Below, piece after piece: positions 16,639-25,245 of a stretch of DNA of 64,000 bases. The notes under the pieces are model-generated. The model did no database searches and was not told the DNA's origin. It worked only from the letters and a program-made list of their open reading frames with translations. How positions within the stretch are numbered: the stretch's first letter is position 1; every line of letters begins with the position of its first letter. The stretch lies in NCBI GenBank assembly GCA_016710015.1, contig JADJLR010000003.1, positions 1-64,000 on the forward strand, given 5' to 3'. The stretch is from Flavobacteriales bacterium. GTDB lineage: Bacteria > Bacteroidota > Bacteroidia > Flavobacteriales_F > PHOS-HE28. The position numbers and the translations under genes are program-made.

Positions 16639-18189
16639 CTACCTCGGCTTCAACACCGCCCACGGCACCAACATCTCTTCCAACGAGATACCACCGTGTT
16701 GGAAGGTGTGGCGGTAGTAGGTGACGAAGTGGTTGTAGTTGTTGGGGTACACGAAGAAGCGGTCGCTCTTGGCGAAGATGTACACGGTGCTGACGTTGGC
16801 CTTGGGTAAGAAGACCTGGCCGGGATCCTTCACCACCAGCACATCGCGGTTCTCGTATGTGAGGTTGCGGCCGTGCTTGTAGCGCAGGTTACTGTTGGTG
16901 TTGCGGTCGCCGACCACCTTACTGGGTTCGCCCACACGGATGGTGCCGTGGTCCGTGGTGATCATCAAGCGCCCTCCACGTTCTGCGATGCCCTTGAGGA
17001 TGTCGAAGAGCGGTGAGTGCTCGAACCAACTCTTGGTGAGGCTGCGGTACGCGGCATCGTCATCGGCCAGTTCGCGGATCACCTCCATTTCGGTGCGCGC
17101 ATGGCTGAGCATGTCCACGAAATTATAGACGATCACGTTGAGCGCATTGCCCATCAGGTTATCGAGGCTGTCGGCGAGTTTCTTGCCCGCGTTCAGGTTC
17201 AGGATCTTGTGGTAGCTGTACTTCACTTCCTTGCCCAAGCGCTTCAATTGAGCACCGATGAATTCCTCCTCGTGCGCGTTCTTGCTGCCCTCCTGGTCCT
17301 CGCTGATCCACTTGCCGGGGTGCCGTTTCTCGATGTCGCTCGGCATCATGCCGGAGAAGATCGCATTGCGTGCGTACTGCGTGGCGGTGGGCAGGATGCT
17401 ATAGAAAAGGCCCTCTTCTTCTACGCGATAGAATTCGCTGATCAAGGGTTCCAACACACGCCATTGATCCAAGCGCAGGTTGTCGATGAGGACCATGAAG
17501 ACCGGTGTCTTCTTATCGTCGATCATGGGTGCCACCTTGGCCTTGAAGATCTGGTGCGATTGCATGGGCGCATCGCCACGGCCATTCACCCAATCCACAT
17601 AGTTGTCCGCTACGAAACGGCTGAAGAGTTCGTTCGCCTCGGCCCATTGGCTGCGCAGGATATCGGTCATGCCCTGGTCCTGCCCTTTGCTCAATTCCAA
17701 TTCCCAGCGCACCAGTTCGGCGTAGAGCTCCTTCCACTCGTCGGCGGAATGTTTGTCGCCCAAACGCATGCCCAATTGGCGGAATTGCTGTTGGTAGTCG
17801 CTGGTGGTCTTCTCGCTCACCAAGCGGCGGCCCTCCAGGTTCTTCTTCAGGGAAAGCAGGATCTGGTTCGGATTCACGGGCTTGATCAGGTAGTCGCTGA
17901 TCTTGCCGCCGATGGCGCCTTCCATGATGCTCTCTTCCTCGCTCTTGGTGATCATTACGATCGGCACGCGAGGTTGGATCAGCTTAATGCGGTCGAGCGT
18001 CTCCAAACCACTGAGGCCGGGCATGTTCTCATCCAAGAACACGATGTCGTACTCCTTCTTCTGCATCATATCGACAGCATCGAGGCCGTTGTTCACCGTA
18101 TCCACGGTGTAGCCTTTGCCTTGCAAAAAGAGCACATGAGGGCGCAACAGATCGATCTCGTCGTCGGCCCAGAGGATGTTGGCGGTCAT
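16639..18189 (-). CDS. porX: T9SS response regulator PorX (receiver plus PglZ domain)
   Basis: The 515-residue product has a CheY-like receiver at about 1-120 (acidic WADDE, phosphoacceptor D53 in VFLDENMPG, conserved T/K region ITKSEE and LIKPVNP). A linker leads to a PglZ/alkaline-phosphatase-like domain (VLIDNLRLDQW, LPTATQYARNAIFSGM, VYNFVDMLSH, TTDHGT). This is the architecture of PorX, which with the histidine kinase PorY controls T9SS genes; its PglZ domain has been described as a phosphodiesterase. ATG at 18189 starts just before the receiver. No porY is seen in the window. The ten T9SS cargo genes nearby fit its role. Confidence 0.9.
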   Translation of the reverse strand: MTANILWADDEIDLLRPHVLFLQGKGYTVDTVNNGLDAVDMMQKKEYDIVFLDENMPGLSGLETLDRIKLIQPRVPIVMITKSEEESIMEGAIGGKISDYLIKPVNPNQILLSLKKNLEGRRLVSEKTTSDYQQQFRQLGMRLGDKHSADEWKELYAELVRWELELSKGQDQGMTDILRSQWAEANELFSRFVADNYVDWVNGRGDAPMQSHQIFKAKVAPMIDDKKTPVFMVLIDNLRLDQWRVLEPLISEFYRVEEEGLFYSILPTATQYARNAIFSGMMPSDIEKRHPGKWISEDQEGSKNAHEEEFIGAQLKRLGKEVKYSYHKILNLNAGKKLADSLDNLMGNALNVIVYNFVDMLSHARTEMEVIRELADDDAAYRSLTKSWFEHSPLFDILKGIAERGGRLMITTDHGTIRVGEPSKVVGDRNTNSNLRYKHGRNLTYENRDVLVVKDPGQVFLPKANVSTVYIFAKSDRFFVYPNNYNHFVTYYRHTFQHGGISLEEMLVPWAVLKPR

Positions 18190-18341
18190 AGTGGGAATAG
18201 TAACGCCCTTCGGCGTTGTCGGTTCAGTGGTGAAAGATCGCATACAAGGACCAACGGTGAAGGTGTTGGTATGTTGCCCTGTACTTTCGGGGCGTGAAGG
18301 TAGGAACGACAAAAGCCCAAATGCGTTGCGTGTTGGAAGAG

Positions 18342-18401
18342 GTTACGTGTTACGTGTTGGCCGCACATGAACACGCAACTCGTAACCCGTTAACACGTAA
18401 C
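18342..18401. repeat. perfect 11-bp inverted repeat upstream of the HD gene
   Basis: GTTACGTGTTA (18342-18352) and TAACACGTAAC (18391-18401) are exact inverted copies, with further ACGTGTT and AACACG partial copies between. The right arm ends 10 bp before the ATG at 18412. It may be an operator, a structured 5' leader or a dispersed repeat. Confidence 0.6.
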
Positions 18402-18411
18402 TGATCTCCTT

Positions 18412-19629
18412 ATGAAGATCCTCAACGACCCCATCTACGGATTCATCACCGTTCCACATCCGCAGGTGCTGGCCCTGATCGACCATCCGTGGTTCCAGCG
18501 GCTGCGGTACATCAAGCAGTTGGGATTGTCGCATCTCGTGTATCCTGGAGCGCTGCATACGCGCTTCCACCATGCGCTGGGCGCGATGCATTTGATGGGT
18601 AAGGCGATCGATGTCCTGCGCACCAAAGGGCACGCCATCACCGAAGAGGAGGCCTTGGGTGCATCCATCGCGATCCTGCTGCACGACATCGGCCACGGCC
18701 CATTCAGTCATGCGCTGGAGCACAGCTTGGTGGAGGGGATCACCCACGAAGGCATCAGTGCGTTGGTGATGGACCGCTTGAACGACGAGTTCGGAGGTGG
18801 GCTGGAGGTAGGCATCCGCATCTTCCGCGACCAATACCCCAAGCGCTTCCTGCATCAGCTGGTGAGCAGCCAATTGGATGTGGACCGCATCGACTACCTG
18901 AACCGCGACAGCTTCTACACCGGTGTGAGCGAAGGGGTGATCGGTGGGGAACGCATCATCACCATGTTGCAAGTGGTGGACGACCGTTTGGTGGTGGAAG
19001 AGAAAGCGATCTACAGCATCGAGAAATTCCTGGTGGCACGGCGACTGATGTACTGGCAGGTGTACTTGCATAAGACGGTAGTGGCCTGCGAGATGATGTT
19101 GGTGGAAGCCTTGCGCCGCGCGAAAGAGCTTGCGTTGGGAGGAAGTCCGGTCTTCGCTTCACCGGCCCTTTCGCGCTTCCTTACCCTGCATCACGACCGT
19201 GGATCCTTCGCCGACCCCAAGGTATTGAATGACTTTCTGAAGCTGGACGACCACGACGTGATGGGTGCCGTGAAGGTGTGGGCCAGCCATCCGGACAAGA
19301 TCCTGGCCACTTTGAGCGGCGACCTCGTTGATCGCCGGAACTTGCGCATTCGATTGCAGAACGAACCGTGGGATCCGCAGCGCATCGATGAACTCAAGCG
19401 CAAAGTCGCCGATCACCTACGGATCGACATGGCCGACACGGACCACTTCGTACTTACCTCCAGCATCGTGAACAACGCGTACGATCCGAGCAAGGACCGC
19501 ATAGACTTGCTGTACAAGGACGGCAGCTTGCGCGACATCGCCGAAGCCAGTGACAACCTCGGGATACAAGCCTTGGCCGGGCCGGTAACGAAGTGGTACT
19601 TGGCTTGGCCGAGGTGGTTGGATGATTGA
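18412..19629 (+). CDS. HD-domain phosphohydrolase
   Basis: The 405-residue product carries the HD metal-site residues in order: HTRFHHALG (near 49-57), LLHDIGHGPFSHALEHS (about 89-105) and DVDRIDYLNRDS (about 155-166). This matches the dNTPase/SAMHD1-like subfamily common in Bacteroidota next to lipid A genes. The substrate is unknown, and a (d)NTP or nucleotide is plausible. It is divergent from porX. In many relatives it directly precedes lpxD; here 4.4 kb of other genes lie between. Confidence 0.85.
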   Translation: MKILNDPIYGFITVPHPQVLALIDHPWFQRLRYIKQLGLSHLVYPGALHTRFHHALGAMHLMGKAIDVLRTKGHAITEEEALGASIAILLHDIGHGPFSHALEHSLVEGITHEGISALVMDRLNDEFGGGLEVGIRIFRDQYPKRFLHQLVSSQLDVDRIDYLNRDSFYTGVSEGVIGGERIITMLQVVDDRLVVEEKAIYSIEKFLVARRLMYWQVYLHKTVVACEMMLVEALRRAKELALGGSPVFASPALSRFLTLHHDRGSFADPKVLNDFLKLDDHDVMGAVKVWASHPDKILATLSGDLVDRRNLRIRLQNEPWDPQRIDELKRKVADHLRIDMADTDHFVLTSSIVNNAYDPSKDRIDLLYKDGSLRDIAEASDNLGIQALAGPVTKWYLAWPRWLDD

Positions 19630-19691
19630 TCGCTACCGCTCAGGCAACAAGAAAGGCGAACGTCCTGTCTTACCTTCAGGTCCAGTTAGCC

Positions 19692-21152
19692 ATGCGCGTC
19701 CGATCCCTCGTACTGATACTCGCACCAACGATCCTGGTGGGTCAGGACTTTCGATTGTTCAACGCGGCGGGTGGATACGTATTCGCATCGACCGATGTAC
19801 TGCCAACAACATTTAGTATCACGTACGATAGCTTGACCGTTGTGGGGAGCGATACCATCATACACATCGGAAAGAACTTCAACGGTTCCGACAACTCGGA
19901 TGAACTCTGTCCTTTCTGGGGCCAAGTCTGTTATCACATGAGCCTACCCTCTGTTTTCGGCAGGTCGATCACACACGGCAGTTCAGGTGAATATGTTTTC
20001 CACAATAACAATGGTGCGGACCTGCTCTTCCACGCGCAACTTCCCGAAGGGGATACGATGACCATGTATCAGGACGCGGACCAACGGTTCTTACTGACGC
20101 GCACAGGAACCGATCAGTTGGCAGTGCTGGGCCAGATCGATTCGGTCCGCCATTTCGAACTGATCCATCAGGACTTGAGCGGGTCGCCGATAGGATCACC
20201 GCTGAATGGAGTGGATATCAGCATTGGCAAGGAACTCGGGTTGATCACCTTCTTTGCCGTCGACAGTTTTCCCATCGTGCTGCAACCGTTGGTGTTACTC
20301 GGTATGACCTCACCTCCATTGGGATTCCATCAGATAACGAATGAGATGGTATTCGACCATCAGCCGGGTGATGAGATCCAGACTCACTTTTGGAACTACT
20401 ACTATTTCGCTCCATTGCCTCCATGGCTTCAGCCGTACAACTATTACTCCACCCGGACCATCCTCTCACGACAGGAGACAGCCGACTCGCTGATCTACGA
20501 CGTGCAATACGAACGCTTCGACTTCGGAGGAACGACCAGTGTGGTTGCTTATCAGTCCATTGCCTACCACAAGCAAACGGTGATCGCCGAGATCCCATTC
20601 GATCGGTTCAATGGCACTTCCCAAGGACTCAACAAGGCAGACCATTGTGGGGTCGCTTTCTGGGAGTATTATGCATCTCCAAGTAACTCACTTGTATTCT
20701 GCGCATATGACAACTGTTGGGGTGCGTACGATACGCAGGGCCCACCAATTGTTGAATTCGAGCGCACTGTGCTGGGTCTGGGATCCTTCAATGCCTATGC
20801 GCAGTTGATCTCGCCGGATAATGGATTCGACCGGGGTCATCAGATCGTCTACTTCAAGAAGAACGGCATCTCGTGCGGCAATGAGATCACAGTTAGCATC
20901 GCCGAAGGGATAGGCGACCCTCATCTCCTGGTCGCACCCAACCCAACCAAAGGGATCCTTTCCATCGGAGCCGATCTGCCCATCGAACAAGTACGTATCG
21001 TGGACTTGCAAGGTCGCTTGATCCTATCCACCTCTATGCGAACAGCGAACGGCATGTTGGATCTTGTTGCGTTCCCGGATGGGATGTACGTGTTACACGT
21101 CGAATTCTTGGGCGGTGGCCGTGCTGCGGAGAAAGTGCTGATCCAACATTGA
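19692..21152 (+). CDS. T9SS-sorted secreted protein
   Basis: The 486-residue product has a signal peptide (MRVRSLVLILAPTILVGQ) and an extracellular body without a domain I recognise. It ends in a T9SS type A domain (LVAPNPTKGILSIGAD...DGMYVLHVEF...AAEKVLIQH). I chose the ATG at 19692 because the signal peptide starts there. The frame is open 22 codons upstream with no leader-like sequence. In length and style (many S/T/Y/N, few K) it resembles the protein at 51737-53224, which shares patterns such as VEFxRT and FDRG...FFxK-type segments only loosely, so homology is not claimed. Confidence 0.8.
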   Translation: MRVRSLVLILAPTILVGQDFRLFNAAGGYVFASTDVLPTTFSITYDSLTVVGSDTIIHIGKNFNGSDNSDELCPFWGQVCYHMSLPSVFGRSITHGSSGEYVFHNNNGADLLFHAQLPEGDTMTMYQDADQRFLLTRTGTDQLAVLGQIDSVRHFELIHQDLSGSPIGSPLNGVDISIGKELGLITFFAVDSFPIVLQPLVLLGMTSPPLGFHQITNEMVFDHQPGDEIQTHFWNYYYFAPLPPWLQPYNYYSTRTILSRQETADSLIYDVQYERFDFGGTTSVVAYQSIAYHKQTVIAEIPFDRFNGTSQGLNKADHCGVAFWEYYASPSNSLVFCAYDNCWGAYDTQGPPIVEFERTVLGLGSFNAYAQLISPDNGFDRGHQIVYFKKNGISCGNEITVSIAEGIGDPHLLVAPNPTKGILSIGADLPIEQVRIVDLQGRLILSTSMRTANGMLDLVAFPDGMYVLHVEFLGGGRAAEKVLIQH

Positions 21153-21209
21153 CAGCACGAGCAACGAATAGTCTTTGATCCGCAACGGATCGAACCTTTT
21201 CGCCCGATC

Positions 21210-22730
21210 ATGGTCCTTAGGAAGATGAAGCACCTCTTCACCGCATTTGCCGCGAGCCTCTTTTGCATCGCCACAAGTGCTCAACAACCCAATGTGTTGC
21301 TGATCATCGCTGACGACCTGGGCCTTGACCCCACACCGAACTACCTACCCGGTCCGCAAAAGGCGGCCATGCCCAATTTGGAAGCCATGATGGCGAACGG
21401 CATCACCTTCGACAATGTGTGGGCCGATCCGTTGTGCTCTCCGACGCGATCCACGATCATCACGGGTCGCTACGGATTTCGCACGGGCGTACTGAATGCC
21501 AACACCGCTGCGATGATCTCCCCGAACGAGGTGATCCTCCACCGTTACTTGAGCAACATCGGTAGCCCCTACGCCACATCATTGATCGGGAAATGGCACT
21601 TGAACGGCCAAACGTCTGGTCCGGCTTATCCGAATTTCATGGGTGTGCCCCATTATGCCGGCTTGCTCGCAGGCGCTGTTGCCGATTACTACGCGTGGAG
21701 CCTGACCGTGAACGCCGTACAAACCCCGCGAACGGATTACATCACCACGGCCATCACCGACCTCGGGATCGAGTGGATCGGCCAACAGACCCAACCCTGG
21801 TTCTGCTGGCTGGCCTACACCGCGCCGCACGTGCCCTTCCACTTGCCACCGCTCAACATGCACACACAAGGCCCGTTGCCCACGGACCAAGCATCGATCA
21901 CTGCCAACCCACTGCCCTACTTCTTGGCGATGGTTGAAAGTCTGGACTACGAAATGGGGCGTTTACTGGCGACGATCCCCGCAGACGAACTGGCGAACAC
22001 CGTGATCATCTTCATCGGCGACAACGGCACGGACCGCAACGTGATCCAAGCACCGCACGCCATGAACCACGGGAAGGGCACGCTGTATGAAGGCGGCGTT
22101 CACGTACCCCTGGTGATCAGCGGCCCAGGCGTAACACGTGTTGGCCAACGGGAAGAAGCCCTGGTCAATTCCACGGACCTCTTCACCACCATTGTCGAAC
22201 TCACCGGCGCGAACTTGCCTGTCTACCAGGACAGCCGCTCGTTGGTACCGATGTTCTCGCAAGCGGGCCAGTCGGTGCGCGAATGCCTGTACACCGATGT
22301 AGAAGACCTCACGATCGGCCATGCGAACCGCAACGCACGGTACAAGGTGATCACCTTGGCCAATGGCACGGAAGCATTCTACGACCTGCAGGTGGATCCA
22401 TGGGAACAGGACGAGCTCTTGGCTACGGGACTCAATGCCGAACAACAAGCCGCCTACGATGATCTGGTCGTGAATTGCGATGTGTTCACCGGTGTAAGCC
22501 GCGTACGATCGGACGACTTCTCGGTCCATCCCAACCCGGCCACGGACCTGCTCAGCATCGACGGGCCGAACACATGGCCGGGGAGCTATGTGATACGCGA
22601 TCTGACAGGAGCGCTGGTACTGTCGGGCAGTGTAGCGGGAAATGCACGGTCCGTTCCAGTTACGGGTCTAGGTGCGGGCATCTACTTGCTCGATCTGGAC
22701 GGCCATTGGCAACGCTTCGTGAAGCAGTAG
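21210..22730 (+). CDS. T9SS-sorted sulfatase
   Basis: The 506-residue product has a signal peptide ending near ATSAQ, then the alkaline-phosphatase-superfamily metal site NVLLIIADDLG (28-38). The sulfatase signature PLCSPTRSTIITGRYG has Cys76 placed for conversion to formylglycine. LIGKWHLNG and FIGDNGTDRNV complete the active site. The last 75 or so residues form a T9SS domain (FSVHPNPATDLLSIDG...GAGIYLLDLDG). It would remove sulfate from extracellular substrates, possibly sulfated glycans. No glycoside hydrolase or sulfatase-maturation gene is beside it. An alternative start is the ATG at 21225. Confidence 0.88.
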   Translation: MVLRKMKHLFTAFAASLFCIATSAQQPNVLLIIADDLGLDPTPNYLPGPQKAAMPNLEAMMANGITFDNVWADPLCSPTRSTIITGRYGFRTGVLNANTAAMISPNEVILHRYLSNIGSPYATSLIGKWHLNGQTSGPAYPNFMGVPHYAGLLAGAVADYYAWSLTVNAVQTPRTDYITTAITDLGIEWIGQQTQPWFCWLAYTAPHVPFHLPPLNMHTQGPLPTDQASITANPLPYFLAMVESLDYEMGRLLATIPADELANTVIIFIGDNGTDRNVIQAPHAMNHGKGTLYEGGVHVPLVISGPGVTRVGQREEALVNSTDLFTTIVELTGANLPVYQDSRSLVPMFSQAGQSVRECLYTDVEDLTIGHANRNARYKVITLANGTEAFYDLQVDPWEQDELLATGLNAEQQAAYDDLVVNCDVFTGVSRVRSDDFSVHPNPATDLLSIDGPNTWPGSYVIRDLTGALVLSGSVAGNARSVPVTGLGAGIYLLDLDGHWQRFVKQ

Positions 22731-22949
22731 AACGGAGCGGGTCGCGGTGTTGGATCCCGGCATCCAATGGATCAGTTCGGAATTACGTCGACGGTGTACT
22801 AGGCGGCGGCGAACCAGATCGTTCATCCCGGTATCGACATCCCTACGAACTGGAAAATATTGCCGGACACGGAACATCGCACGAACCGCAACACCGCTAT
22901 CTTTCCGCTCTTAACCCAAACGCCTTCGCCTGGCTTCGGCGATCCGACG

Positions 22950-23417
22950 ATGAACACCAACTGGTCCAAGATCCTCGTATTCGGTCTGCTCTTCGGCATC
23001 GCCGGCTTCTTCATCGGTCGTTTCACAACGCATGGCCACGGGGAACGTGGGGGATGCCACAAGCAGATGGCCTGCTGCGACAAAGATGGAAACTGCGAGC
23101 ACGGCGGCACGTGTTGCAAACCCGGCGGCACCTGTTCCAAGGCCGGTTGTGACCACGCGGACAAGATGGGGGAACACCACGGCAAAGCCTGCTGCAAAGG
23201 CGGTCATGGCGCGGGTGAAGGACACCGCAAAGAGCAAGGCACCAACCCCGGTGATGCAGAAGCAGATGCCATCGTGAAGCAACTGGAGGAAGCGGATTTC
23301 ATGGGCGACACCACCATTGCCATCAAAGGCGGCGAGGTACGCGTTTTGCGCAGTGCGGACAATATCAGCGTACATGTGGACATGAAGGGAGAGCAACACC
23401 ACGAGCACTCGAACTAG
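22950..23417 (+). CDS. membrane-anchored Cys/His-rich protein, putative metal binder
   Basis: The 155-residue product has a transmembrane helix or uncleaved signal at about 7-24 (ILVFGLLFGIAGFFIGRF). A Cys/His/Gly-rich stretch runs to about residue 90 with CC pairs (ACCDKDGNCEHGG, TCCKPGGTCSKAGCDH, KACCKGGHG). The tail, about 100-155, is acidic then beta-like and ends HHEHSN. No family is recognised. The composition suggests binding of soft metals (Cu, Zn, Ag) in the periplasm. It lies 5 bp upstream of the DUF2911 gene, so the pair is almost surely one operon. Confidence 0.72.
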   Translation: MNTNWSKILVFGLLFGIAGFFIGRFTTHGHGERGGCHKQMACCDKDGNCEHGGTCCKPGGTCSKAGCDHADKMGEHHGKACCKGGHGAGEGHRKEQGTNPGDAEADAIVKQLEEADFMGDTTIAIKGGEVRVLRSADNISVHVDMKGEQHHEHSN

Positions 23418-23422
23418 ATCAC

Positions 23423-23968
23423 ATGAAGATCCTCAAAGGCCTGCTTATCGGCGCAGCAGTATTGGCCCTGGTCGGCTACTTCGGTTTCAACTTCATGAAG
23501 TCGCAGACCAAGAAAGCGAGTCCGGAAGAGGTGGCCACCTACCAACTGGGCGATGCGGAGATCACCATCGATTACAGCCGTCCTACGAAGAAAGGCCGCG
23601 TGATCTTCGGCGAGCTGGTGCCCTATGGCAAAGTGTGGCGCACGGGTGCCAACGAAGCCACCACGTTCACCACCACCAAGGATCTGAAGGTCGGTGGTTT
23701 GCCACTTACCGCTGGCACGTACACCTTGTGGACCATACCGCAAGCCGATTCCTGGACGGTGATCTTCAACAGCAAGATGTACCCGTGGGGCGTGAACTAC
23801 GACGGCGATGCGCAGCGCGATCCGACGGCCGATGTAGTGAAGGTTGAAGTGCCGATACAAGTGATGCCGGAAGTGGCGGAGCAATTCACCATCACCGTAG
23901 GTGGCGAACCCACCGCACTGGCCATGGCGTGGGACCTGACGAAGGTGCGGGTGCCTTTGACGCGTTGA
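23423..23968 (+). CDS. DUF2911 domain protein
   Basis: The 181-residue product has an N-terminal anchor (ILKGLLIGAAVLALVGYFGF) and then the DUF2911 pattern: ITIDYSRPTKKGRVIFGELVPYG, split here as the region near 48-70, then VWRTGANEATTF and LPLTAGTYTLWTIP. Family members are small exported beta-proteins in Bacteroidota with no proven role. It is co-transcribed with the Cys/His-rich gene just upstream. Confidence 0.85.
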   Translation: MKILKGLLIGAAVLALVGYFGFNFMKSQTKKASPEEVATYQLGDAEITIDYSRPTKKGRVIFGELVPYGKVWRTGANEATTFTTTKDLKVGGLPLTAGTYTLWTIPQADSWTVIFNSKMYPWGVNYDGDAQRDPTADVVKVEVPIQVMPEVAEQFTITVGGEPTALAMAWDLTKVRVPLTR

Positions 23969-24081
23969 CGTTGATGATCCCTTGTTGACAGGGAACACCA
24001 CGAACTGATGGGCGATCGGTTACCACCAAGGAGCCGAGCAACCAACAACGACCGACTTTCAACCAAACCGGCCCAGCCAGT

Positions 24082-24089
24082 AACTTCGC
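24082..24089 (+). promoter_or_regulatory. promoter -7 box candidate for lpxD
   Basis: TAACTTCG, one base from the Bacteroidota sigma-ABfr consensus TAnnTTTG, ends 18 bp before the lpxD ATG. This is a match by eye only. Confidence 0.35.
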
Positions 24090-24107
24090 CATCCACCACT
24101 AGCCACC

Positions 24108-25169
24108 ATGCAATTCACCGCCGAACAGATCGCCGACCTCCTTGAAGGGGAAGTGGATGGCGATCCGCAGGTGCTGGTGAGCGATCTGGCCAAGATCGAG
24201 GAAGCCCGCAGCGGCACCTTGACCTTTCTGGCGAATCCGCGCTACACGGATCACATTTACACCACCAAGGCCACCATCGCCATCGTGAACCGGGACTTTG
24301 CACCGGGCCGTGCGCTGCCCAAGACCTTGACCTTGATCCGCGTGGCCGATGCGCGCATGGCCTTCACCATTCTGTTGGAGCGGAACAATGAGCTGCAGTA
24401 CGAGAAGAAAGGCTACGAGCAACCCAGCTTCGTGAGCCCAAAGGCCCGGATCGGGAAGAACGTCTACATCGGCGCATTCAGCTACGTTGGCGACGATGTG
24501 GAGATCGGCGACAGCGTGAAGATCTTCCCGAACTGCTACATCGGGGATCGGTGCCGGATCGCCCAAGGCACGCGCATCCATGCTGGTGTGAAGGTGTACC
24601 ACAACACGGTGATCGGCGCGAACTGCGTGCTCCACAGCGGAGCGGTGATCGGGGCCGATGGATTCGGCTTCGTACCCAAGGCCGATGGGACGTATGAGAA
24701 AATGCCGCAAGTAGGCCATGTGATCCTGGAGGACCAAGTGGAGATCGGGGCGAACACCACGGTGGATCGGGCCACGATCGGACAGACCATCATCCGCACC
24801 GGCACCAAATTGGACAACCTCGTGCAGGTGGGCCACAACGCGGATATCGGAGCGCATACGGTGGTGGTTTCGCAAGCGGGGATCGCAGGCAGCACCAAGA
24901 TCGGCAACTACAACCAGATCGGAGGTCAGGTCGGCATTTCCGGGCATTTGGTGATCGGCGACCGTGTGCGGATCGCGGCACAGAGCGGCATTGGCGGCAA
25001 CATCGGCGATGGGGAGACCGTGCAAGGTTCACCGGCCTTACCGAAAGGTCTGTACAACCGCAGTTATGTGGTGTTCAAGAACCTGCCGGCCCTGCAAAAG
25101 CGCATCGATCAGTTGGAGCGGGAACTGGCCGAGATGCGGGCGGCGCTCCAAGCCGGGAAGGGCAAGTAG
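24108..25169 (+). CDS. lpxD: UDP-3-O-acylglucosamine N-acyltransferase
   Basis: The 353-residue enzyme adds the N-linked acyl chain to UDP-3-O-acyl-glucosamine, the third lipid A step, in the cytoplasm. It has the N-terminal uridine-binding domain (about 1-100, SGTLTFLANPRYTD). A left-handed beta helix of hexapeptide repeats (IGKNVYIGAF, VEIGDSVKIF) follows, with the catalytic-His region YHNTVIGANCVLHSGAVIG and GADGFGFVP. The helical end (QKRIDQLERELAEMR) is typical. It starts the lpxD - lpxC/fabZ - lpxA run. Confidence 0.95.
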   Translation: MQFTAEQIADLLEGEVDGDPQVLVSDLAKIEEARSGTLTFLANPRYTDHIYTTKATIAIVNRDFAPGRALPKTLTLIRVADARMAFTILLERNNELQYEKKGYEQPSFVSPKARIGKNVYIGAFSYVGDDVEIGDSVKIFPNCYIGDRCRIAQGTRIHAGVKVYHNTVIGANCVLHSGAVIGADGFGFVPKADGTYEKMPQVGHVILEDQVEIGANTTVDRATIGQTIIRTGTKLDNLVQVGHNADIGAHTVVVSQAGIAGSTKIGNYNQIGGQVGISGHLVIGDRVRIAAQSGIGGNIGDGETVQGSPALPKGLYNRSYVVFKNLPALQKRIDQLERELAEMRAALQAGKGK

Positions 25170-25189
25170 CCAATAACAGGCCGGAATTC

Positions 25190-25197
25190 TACCTTCG
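25190..25197 (+). promoter_or_regulatory. promoter -7 box candidate for lpxC/fabZ
   Basis: TACCTTCG lies 48 bp before the ATG at 25246. A GGAGG at 25232-25236 sits 9 bp before that ATG and is an unusually clear ribosome-binding site for this window. It favours ATG 25246 over the TTG at 25237. Confidence 0.4.
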
Positions 25198-25245
25198 CCG
25201 GGTATAGCCCCGGTCGGTTCTTCCTTCCACCGGAGGTTGCAATGC

